Under the pieces are notes generated by a model. It was not told the DNA's origin. It saw only the letters and a program-made list of their open reading frames with translations, and did no database searches. From positions 1 through 5,966 of the forward strand of contig JAKSCZ010000281.1 in NCBI GenBank assembly GCA_022360335.1: DNA of 5,966 nucleotides. The letters are read 5' to 3'. Every line of letters begins with the position of its first letter. Positions within the stretch are counted from its first letter, which is position 1. The DNA comes from Pseudomonadota bacterium. Its GTDB lineage: Bacteria; Pseudomonadota; Gammaproteobacteria; Steroidobacterales; Woeseiaceae. This document shows, piece after piece, positions 1 to 4,753 of this stretch. The position numbers and the translations under genes were made by a program.

Positions 1-359
1 AGAGCACCTGCATCGGCATCGGCGGCGATCCGGTGCGAGGCATGAATTTCATCGACTGCCTCGAGCTGTTCGAGGCCGACCCCGACACCGACGGCATCAT
101 CATGGTCGGCGAAATCGGCGGCACCGACGAGGAAGCGGCAGCCGAGTTCATCGAGAACAAGGTGTCGAAGCCCGTCGTCGCCTACATCGCCGGCGTCACG
201 GCGCCTCCGGGCAAGCGCATGGGCCACGCCGGCGCCATCATCGCGGGCGGCAAGGGCACCGCCGGGGACAAGTTCGAGGCGCTCGATGCCGCCGGCGTCG
301 CGACCGTCCGCTCCCCGGCCGAGCTCGGCTCGAAGATGCGGGAGGTCCTCGGCGTCTGA
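1..359 (+). CDS. sucD: Succinyl-CoA ligase (ADP-forming) alpha subunit, 3' part only
   Basis: This is the C-terminal part of the alpha subunit of succinyl-CoA synthetase, which with SucB-partner SucC interconverts succinyl-CoA and succinate with nucleotide phosphorylation in the cytosolic TCA cycle. The reading frame is open from the left edge (first whole codon at 3), so the real start lies upstream; the GTG at 33 is internal. Visible family signatures are STCIGIGGDP at the edge, the IMVGEIGG strand, YIAGVTAP and GKRMGHAGAIIAGGKGTA. The His in the last motif (codon 225-227) corresponds to the phosphorylated active-site histidine (His246 in E. coli). The C-terminus (TVRSPAELGSKMREVL) ends at the usual family position with TGA. 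About 118 of roughly 290 residues are present. sucC would be expected just upstream. Only 11 bases separate it from nadE, so co-transcription is likely. Confidence 0.97.
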   Translation, partial: STCIGIGGDPVRGMNFIDCLELFEADPDTDGIIMVGEIGGTDEEAAAEFIENKVSKPVVAYIAGVTAPPGKRMGHAGAIIAGGKGTAGDKFEALDAAGVATVRSPAELGSKMREVLGV

Positions 360-370
360 CGCCCGGGACG

Positions 371-2002
371 ATGACCGGCACCGTCAAAGTCGCGCTCGCC
401 CAGGTCGACCTCGTCGTCGGCGACGTAGCGGGCAACGCGGCGAAGATCATCGACTGCGCGCAACGTGCGCGCGACGACGAGCAAGCCGGTATCGTCGTGT
501 TTCCCGAACTCGCCGTCTGCGGTTACCCGCCCGAAGACCTGCTGTTTCACGCGGGTCTTCGCTACCACGTCGAGGCGGCCGTGCGGGAGATCGCCGCAAC
601 GGTGAGGGGAGTGGCGATCCTGCTCGGGTTTCCCGAGTACGACGGCGACGTCATCTACAACGCCTGCGCCGTGTTGCGGGACGGCAAGGCCGTTGCGCAC
701 TACCGCAAGCAGCTGCTGCCGAATTACGCCGTTTTCGACGAGAAGCGCTATTTCACGCCGGGCAGGGATGCGGCCGTCTTCACGCTCGAGGGCATGCGCT
801 TCGGGCTCGGCATCTGTGAAGACGTCTGGGCGCCCGGACCGATGGCGGCGAGCCGTGCTGCCGGCGCGGAATGCGTACTCGTCGTCAACGGCTCGCCCTT
901 CGAGACGGGCAGCCAGGACAATCGCGAAGCCGTCGTCAGGGCCCGCGTCGAGGAGACCGGAATCCCGGTCGTCTACGTCAATCACGTCGGCGGACAGGAC
1001 GAACTCGTGTTCGACGGCGGTTCGTTCGTGATGAGCGCCGCCGGCGAGATCGTCCATCGCGCCCGTTCGTTCGAAGAGAGCGTGAGCACCGCGACGCTCG
1101 AGGCCACGTCGTCCGGCGTCGTTGCGCGACGGGGATGCGTCGCGCAGGCCGGCGACGAAGCGGCGACGATCTACGAGGCGCTCGTTCTCGGTACGCGCGA
1201 CTACGTCACGAACCACGGATTCCCGGGCGTGATCGTCGGATTGTCGGGCGGCATCGATTCGGCGCTGGTCCTCGCCGTCGCCTGCGACGCCGTCGGCGCA
1301 GACAAGGTGCGCGCGGTGCAGATGCCGTTCCGCTATACGTCGACGGCGAGCCAGGAAGATTCCGCCGCACAGGCCGCGACGTTCGGCGTCCAGTACGACG
1401 TGATACCGATCGAGCCGATGTACGAGGCGACGATCGGGCAGCTGCAGCCCGTGCTCGGCGAGACGGCGCCCGATGCCACGGAGGAGAACATCCAGGCGCG
1501 CTGTCGCGGCCTGCTCCTGATGGCGATCTCGAACAAGACGGGCCGCATGCTGCTGACGACCGGCAACAAGAGCGAGATGGCGGTCGGGTACGCGACGCTG
1601 TACGGGGACATGGCGGGCGGTTTCGCGCCGATCAAGGACTGCAGCAAGTCGCTGGTCTATGAGCTGGCGCGGTACCGGAACACGCTGGGCGAGGCGATTC
1701 CCGGGCGCGTGATCGCGCGCGAGCCGTCGGCCGAGCTGCGGCCCAACCAGAAGGACTCCGACGCCCTGCCGGATTACGGCGTATTGGACCCGATTCTCGA
1801 GGCGTTCATCGAGGACGATCTGTCGGTCGCCGAAATCACCGCGCGCGGCTTCGACCGCGACGTCGTGATCCGCGTGCTGGAGATGGTGAAACGCAACGAG
1901 TACAAGCGCCGGCAGGCGCCCCCGGGCGTCCGTATCAGCCGCCGTGCGTTCGGCCGCGATTGGCGCTACCCGATCACTTCCGGCTACCGGTTCCCGCAGT
2001 AG
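371..2002 (+). CDS. nadE: Glutamine-dependent NAD+ synthetase
   Basis: The enzyme makes NAD+ from deamido-NAD+ (nicotinate adenine dinucleotide), ATP and ammonia released from glutamine, the last step of NAD synthesis, in the cytosol. It has 543 residues and two fused domains. Residues ~4-260 are a nitrilase-type glutaminase with the expected catalytic triad Glu46 (VFPELAVCGYPPEDLL), Lys113 (YRKQLLPNY) and Cys149 (GLGICEDVW). Residues ~265-540 are the synthetase, with the PP-loop LSGGIDSA (Ser292-Ser297) and TGNKSE (397-402) followed by GYATLYGDMAGGFAPIKD. The ATG at 371 is chosen because VKVALAQVDLVVGD begins the nitrilase fold immediately after it; the ribosome site is weak (GGGA). The protein ends RRAFGRDWRYPITSGYR and then FPQ. 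The canonical family end is around the ITxGYR motif, so the last three residues and the TAG look like a tail lying inside the inverted repeat at 1991-2132. The gene is probably co-transcribed with sucD and convergent with bamD. Confidence 0.97.
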   Translation: MTGTVKVALAQVDLVVGDVAGNAAKIIDCAQRARDDEQAGIVVFPELAVCGYPPEDLLFHAGLRYHVEAAVREIAATVRGVAILLGFPEYDGDVIYNACAVLRDGKAVAHYRKQLLPNYAVFDEKRYFTPGRDAAVFTLEGMRFGLGICEDVWAPGPMAASRAAGAECVLVVNGSPFETGSQDNREAVVRARVEETGIPVVYVNHVGGQDELVFDGGSFVMSAAGEIVHRARSFEESVSTATLEATSSGVVARRGCVAQAGDEAATIYEALVLGTRDYVTNHGFPGVIVGLSGGIDSALVLAVACDAVGADKVRAVQMPFRYTSTASQEDSAAQAATFGVQYDVIPIEPMYEATIGQLQPVLGETAPDATEENIQARCRGLLLMAISNKTGRMLLTTGNKSEMAVGYATLYGDMAGGFAPIKDCSKSLVYELARYRNTLGEAIPGRVIAREPSAELRPNQKDSDALPDYGVLDPILEAFIEDDLSVAEITARGFDRDVVIRVLEMVKRNEYKRRQAPPGVRISRRAFGRDWRYPITSGYRFPQ

Positions 2003-2132
2003 ATAAGGGACAGTTACCTTATCTCGGATACGGTAACTGTCCCCGATTTCCGGGCTTTGAGAATCAGTAACTTAGATCCCAAACTGGTGCTCTAACTGAG
2101 ATAAGGTAACTGTCCCTTATCTACTGCGGGAA
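1991..2132. repeat. MITE/REP-like element with perfect 35-bp inverted ends between nadE and bamD
   Basis: Positions 1991-2025 and 2098-2132 are perfect reverse complements (35 bp, checked base by base). Each arm holds the same 12 bases that end both genes (TTCCCGCAGTAG), then AGATAAGG, a spacer and CCTTATCT. The 12-mer GGTAACTGTCCC lies at 2032-2043 and 2105-2116, and its reverse complement at 2007-2018. The first pair (2007-2018 with 2032-2043) can form a 12-bp hairpin with a 13-base loop. The interior (about 2045-2097) is clearly less GC-rich than the flanking genes and has no ORF. There is no transposase here, so mobilisation would be in trans. From memory, short GGGACAG-type palindromes of this sort occur with REP-associated tyrosine transposases; that link is inference. 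The hairpins may also stop convergent transcription in both directions, although no clear U-tract is seen. This fills the whole nadE-bamD gap. Confidence 0.9.
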
Positions 2133-2864
2133 GTTTTCCGTCAGAACCCGCCGCGTGTCGGCTGCGAGTTCCGTCATGCCGAGCTCGTCGTAGGCCCGGG
2201 CCATGATATCGAGGGATCGCGCGTTGCCCGTCGCGCCGTTGTACTTCTCCAGCGCGCCCTTGGCGCGGTTCAGGGCAGCAACGTAGGCGCCGCGGCGAAG
2301 GTAATAATCCGCCACGTGATTCTCGTAGTCGGCGAGGCGATTCTTGATCGCGACCATGCGTTGTTCGGCATCGGGCGCATACTGGCTGCCCGGAAAGCGT
2401 TCGACCAGCCGGCGCAGGCTCTGGTAAGCGAGCTCGACGTCCATGGGCGGCCGCCTGGTGGTGTCTTTGCGGAACCAGCGCTCGAGGAACCCGGGCGCGC
2501 TTTCGAAGTAGGTCAGCCCTTTGATGTACAGCGCGTAGTCGACCTGCGGGTGGATCGGGTTCTCACGAATGAACGTGTCGGCCGCTTCGATCGCCTGCTC
2601 CTTCCGGCCGCTCTTGTAGTAGGCATACATGAGCTCGAGCTGGATCTGGCGGGCGAGGTCGCTGAACGGGTAACGCGCCTGGATCACCTCGAAGATCTGA
2701 ATGCCTTTGCGGTAGTTTCCGTTCGCGATCGCCGTCCTGGCCAGATCGAAGGCCGCCGTGATGTCCTGCACTTCGGTCTGCTCGTCGTTGCCGGCGCATG
2801 CGAACAGCGCGACCGGCAGTGCGGCGACGAGCAGCAGGCGAAGCTGGCGAAAACGGAGTCTCAT
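2121..2864 (-). CDS. bamD: Outer membrane assembly lipoprotein BamD
   Basis: BamD is the essential TPR lipoprotein of the BAM complex. It sits on the periplasmic face of the outer membrane and helps BamA fold and insert beta-barrel proteins. The 247 residues (E. coli 245) start with a basic, hydrophobic lipoprotein signal peptide and the lipobox LFAC, with the lipidated Cys at 23. Residue 24 is Ala, not Asp, which fits export to the outer membrane. Residues ~35-245 are TPR-like helical pairs, including YPFSDLARQIQLELMYAYYKSG, split here as positions 65-86, then NPIHPQVDYALYIKGL (102-117) and the ENHVADYYLRRGAYVAALNR region (181-200), all matching the E. coli protein closely. The ATG at 2862-2864 gives a complete signal peptide; a G-rich stretch lies about 12 bases upstream. 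The gene faces away from rluD, as in E. coli. It ends NFPQ-TAG, with the last 12 bases inside the inverted repeat shared with nadE. Confidence 0.96.
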   Translation of the reverse strand: MRLRFRQLRLLLVAALPVALFACAGNDEQTEVQDITAAFDLARTAIANGNYRKGIQIFEVIQARYPFSDLARQIQLELMYAYYKSGRKEQAIEAADTFIRENPIHPQVDYALYIKGLTYFESAPGFLERWFRKDTTRRPPMDVELAYQSLRRLVERFPGSQYAPDAEQRMVAIKNRLADYENHVADYYLRRGAYVAALNRAKGALEKYNGATGNARSLDIMARAYDELGMTELAADTRRVLTENFPQ

Positions 2865-2900
2865 GCGATCTCAGGGCCCCCGGGCCGTTCAAGGTCGGCG

Positions 2901-2906
2901 AGTATA
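2901..2906 (-). promoter_or_regulatory. Candidate -10 box for bamD in the 62-bp divergent region
   Basis: The bamD and rluD starts are only 62 bases apart (2865-2926), so both promoters must be squeezed into this gap or overlap the opposite gene. On the minus strand the hexamer TATACT (5 of 6 to the sigma-70 -10 consensus) would place bamD transcription start near 2894, giving a leader of about 30 bases. No good -35 box is visible at 16-18 bp spacing. On the plus strand the overlapping TATACC (2903-2908) could serve rluD. This is a weak prediction from short motifs only. Confidence 0.3.
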
Positions 2907-2926
2907 CCGTAAACTCAACGGCAGTC

Positions 2927-3877
2927 ATGACTTCGGAAAAACACATAGCGAAGGTCCCCGAAGATCTCGCCGGTCTTCGTCTTGACCAGGCGCTTGCCCG
3001 GATGTTCCCCGAGTACTCGCGAAGCCGGCTGAAAGAGTGGCTGCTGGCCGGCGCGATCACGGTCGACGGCGGCGCGAGGCGCCCGCGCGACCCCGTTGCG
3101 GGCGGTGAGGCGGTCGAGCTCGAACCGCAGGCCGAAATCGAGGTCGGGGCGGTCCCCGAGCCGATGGACCTCGACGTCGTCCATGAGGATGCCGACGTCC
3201 TGGTCGTCAACAAGCCGGCCGGGCTCGTCGTGCACCCGGGTGCGGGCAACCCGGCCGGAACGCTCATCAACGGCCTGCTGCATTTCGCGCCGGAACTCGA
3301 AGCCGTGCCGCGGGCCGGACTGATCCACCGCATCGACAAGGACACGAGCGGCCTGCTGCTCGTCGCCAGGACGCTGCCGGCGCACACGGCGCTCGTGCGG
3401 CGGCTGGCCGACCGGGCGATCTCGCGCCGGTACCTGGCCGTCTGCAAGGGCGCGCTGACCGGCGGCGGCACGATCGATGCGCCGATCGCACGGCACCCGG
3501 TCGACCGCAAGCGCATGAGCGTGCAGCAGGACGGCAGGCCCGCCGTGACGCACTACACGGTGCTGGAGCGCTTCGAGGCGTTCACCTACGTCGACGTCGC
3601 GCTGCAAACGGGCCGCACGCACCAGATCCGCGTCCATTTCGCGTGGCGGCGCCATGCGCTCGTCGGCGACCCGGTCTACGGCGGCCGGCTGGCGTTGCCG
3701 GCCGGCGCCTGCAACGCGCTGGCCGACTGCCTTCGAAACTTCAGGCGGCAGGCCTTGCACGCGTCGCAACTGGCGTTCGAGCATCCGGCGACGGGCGAAC
3801 CGGTCGACCTGAAAGTGCGGCCGCCCGACGACTTCGAGGCGTTGCTGTCCGCGCTGCGCGAGGACGCCGGGCGATGA
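2927..3877 (+). CDS. rluD: 23S rRNA pseudouridine synthase RluD
   Basis: RluD isomerises uridines in helix 69 of 23S rRNA (1911/1915/1917 in E. coli) late in 50S assembly. The ATG at 2927 gives 316 residues (E. coli 326). An in-frame start at 2798 would run through the divergent promoter region and into bamD antisense, so it is rejected. Residues ~12-70 are an S4 RNA-binding domain (GLRLDQALARMFPEYSRSR, then KEWLLAGAITVDG). The RluA-family catalytic domain follows: NKPAGLVVHPGAGNP (95-109), HRIDKDTSGLLLVA (134-147) with catalytic Asp137, RHPVDRKRM, KPAVTHY-like RPAVTHY (204-210), and the TGRTHQIRVH motif (228-237), then HALVGDPVYGG. The usual HRLD is HRID here, a conservative change. Its stop overlaps the pgeF start (ATGA), indicating translational coupling. 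No strong Shine-Dalgarno is visible. Confidence 0.96.
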   Translation: MTSEKHIAKVPEDLAGLRLDQALARMFPEYSRSRLKEWLLAGAITVDGGARRPRDPVAGGEAVELEPQAEIEVGAVPEPMDLDVVHEDADVLVVNKPAGLVVHPGAGNPAGTLINGLLHFAPELEAVPRAGLIHRIDKDTSGLLLVARTLPAHTALVRRLADRAISRRYLAVCKGALTGGGTIDAPIARHPVDRKRMSVQQDGRPAVTHYTVLERFEAFTYVDVALQTGRTHQIRVHFAWRRHALVGDPVYGGRLALPAGACNALADCLRNFRRQALHASQLAFEHPATGEPVDLKVRPPDDFEALLSALREDAGR

Positions 3878-4521
3878 CGCTGCTCATCACCCCGGATTGG
3901 CCTGCGCCGCCAAACGTGCTTGCCGGGACGACCACGCGGGCCGCTACGGACCGCGTGTTGCCGCGCGGGTTGCTCTACCCGAACCAGATGCACGGTGCGA
4001 CCGTGGTGCCGGTTGCGCGGCTTCGCGAGTCTGACGGCCCGGTCGATGCCGATGCGGTGACGGGCCGCTCGCCCGGCGATCGATGCGCGGTGCGGACCGC
4101 CGACTGCCTGCCGATACTTTTCTGCGCGCGCGACGGCAGCGAGATCGCGGCCGCCCACGGCGGCTGGCGGGGCGTGCTGGCCGGGGTCGTCGAGAACACC
4201 GTGGCGGCGCTCGATGCGAACGCTGCAAACCTGCTCGTCTGGCTCGGGCCGGCGATCTCCCGGAGCGCGTTCGAGGTCGGCGAAGAGGTTCGCGAGGCGT
4301 TCGTCGCGGCCGATTCCCGTGCCACCGCCTGCTTCGAGCCCAACGCGCGCGGTCGCTGGCAGGCGGACCTCTGTTTACTGGCGCGGCAACGGCTTCACAT
4401 GTGTGGCATAAGTACTGTATACGGCGGCCACTGGTGCACGTACCGTGACGCCGAGACGTTCTGGTCGTATCGCCGCGATGCCGCGGCGGCCCGCATGGTG
4501 AGCTTCATCCGCCTCAGGTAG
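3874..4521 (+). CDS. pgeF: PgeF/YfiH family polyphenol oxidase / peptidoglycan editing factor, with internal N-terminal deletion
   Basis: This is the DUF152/Cu-oxidase_4 family (E. coli YfiH/PgeF, human FAMIN/LACC1). E. coli PgeF keeps L-Ser from replacing L-Ala in the peptidoglycan stem; related proteins act on purine nucleosides and phenolics. The ATG at 3874 overlaps the rluD stop by four bases and begins MTLLITPDWPAPPNV, the usual family start, so the longer in-frame extension to 3643 inside rluD is rejected. Metal and active-site residues are kept: His40 (NQMHG), Cys78 (RTADCLPILF) and His95 (AAAHGGWRG). Later motifs are LVWLGPAISRSAFEVG, YGGHWCTYRD and the end FWSYRRD...RMVSFI. At 215 residues it is about 28 shorter than E. 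coli YfiH (243). The loss is between TTR (20-22) and NQMHG (37-41), where about 15 residues replace about 46, and the conserved SLNLGxHxGD...NR segment is gone. It may be altered in activity. The stop codon lies in the first downstream repeat unit. Confidence 0.92.
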   Translation: MTLLITPDWPAPPNVLAGTTTRAATDRVLPRGLLYPNQMHGATVVPVARLRESDGPVDADAVTGRSPGDRCAVRTADCLPILFCARDGSEIAAAHGGWRGVLAGVVENTVAALDANAANLLVWLGPAISRSAFEVGEEVREAFVAADSRATACFEPNARGRWQADLCLLARQRLHMCGISTVYGGHWCTYRDAETFWSYRRDAAAARMVSFIRLR

Positions 4522-4623
4522 GAGGACCTTCAGGCCCGAAGGACGTCCGCCCCAGGTAGGAGGGCCTTTCAGGCCCGAAGGACGTCCGCCTCAGGTAGGA
4601 GGGCCTTTCAGGCCCGAAGGCCC
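4508..4623 (+). repeat. Three direct ~39-bp REP-like repeats
   Basis: Three head-to-tail units begin at 4508, 4546 and 4585 (periods 38 and 39). Each reads roughly TCCGCCTCAGGTAGGAGG, then GCCTTTCAGGCCCGAAGGAC. Each core is a small palindrome, for example GGGCCT-TTC-AGGCCC at 4562-4576. Unit 1 has a changed core (GACCTTCAGG) and is one base shorter; unit 3 diverges after GAAGG. The first unit starts inside pgeF and contains its final codons and TAG stop (4519-4521). The GTAGGAG head and short GC-rich palindrome resemble the REP sequences of Pseudomonas and relatives, which are spread by REP-associated tyrosine transposases. That family assignment is by resemblance only. Confidence 0.88.
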
Positions 4624-4625
4624 GA

Positions 4626-4690
4626 TCGGGGCTAAAGCCCCTCCTACGCAGGGCAAAGCCTCTCCCACGCAGGGCAAAGCCCCTCCCACG
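4626..4690 (-). repeat. Inverted and decayed REP-like copies
   Basis: Read on the minus strand, this block holds related palindromic units facing the three forward ones. The first (4626-4647) has the stem GGGGCT-AA-AGCCCC at 4628-4641 and ends CTCCTAC, the reverse complement of the GTAGGAG head. Two further units, 4647-4667 and 4668-4688, are 21 bases each and differ at one position (CGCAGGGCAAAGCC, then TCTCCCA or CCTCCCA); their stems are imperfect. The GCAAAGCCCCTCCCAC wording is close to known pseudomonad REP sequences. Unit 3 of the forward set and the first inverted unit form a facing pair: GTAGGAGGG (4595-4603) complements CCCTCCTAC (4639-4647), a REPIN-like layout with two hairpins inside a 9-bp stem. 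No gene lies in 4522-4753. Confidence 0.8.
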
Positions 4691-4694
4691 CGGG

Positions 4695-4721
4695 GTTGAA
4701 AACCCGGCCAAAACCGCTATT
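4695..4721 (+). promoter_or_regulatory. Candidate sigma-32 heat-shock promoter of clpB
   Basis: GTTGAAA at 4695-4701 matches the sigma-32 -35 consensus CTTGAAA at six of seven positions. After 12 bases comes CCGCTATT (4714-4721), a poor match to CCCCATnT. Transcription would start near 4728, leaving a leader of about 26 bases to the clpB ATG. clpB is a sigma-32 gene in E. coli, which makes the site plausible. The -35 box also lies in a small hairpin, GGGTT-GAA-AACCC (4693-4705), directly after the repeat array, which could alternatively be the tail of that array or a weak terminator of pgeF. Confidence 0.4.
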
Positions 4722-4753
4722 TCCGGGTCATTCAGAGATTTCGGGGCGAACCC

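Noticed and set aside
182..1216. Long minus-strand ORF (344 codons) opposite sucD and nadE
   Set aside because: It lies antisense to two clearly recognised genes, has no family motif that I can see and is Arg/Asp/Val-rich as expected for a GC-rich shadow frame.
2007..2043. Canonical Rho-independent terminator of nadE
   Set aside because: The 12-bp stem is good, but CCCCGATTTCC follows it rather than a run of T, so I describe it only as a possible terminator within the repeat.
2798..2926. Longer N-terminus for rluD
   Set aside because: The 43 extra residues would overlap the 5' end of bamD and occupy the whole divergent promoter region, and they match nothing in RluD; the ATG at 2927 gives the family start.
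3643..3873. Longer N-terminus for pgeF
   Set aside because: The extension lies entirely inside rluD in another frame and is Arg/Ala-rich. The family start LLITPDWPAP follows the ATG at 3874.
3934..3996. Frameshift hiding the missing PgeF segment
   Set aside because: There are only about 15 codons of DNA between the flanking conserved motifs, so the missing residues cannot be encoded in another frame; it is a true deletion or an assembly loss.
4508..4690. CRISPR array
   Set aside because: The units are contiguous without unique spacers, are palindromic and occur in both orientations, which fits REP-like repeats rather than CRISPR.
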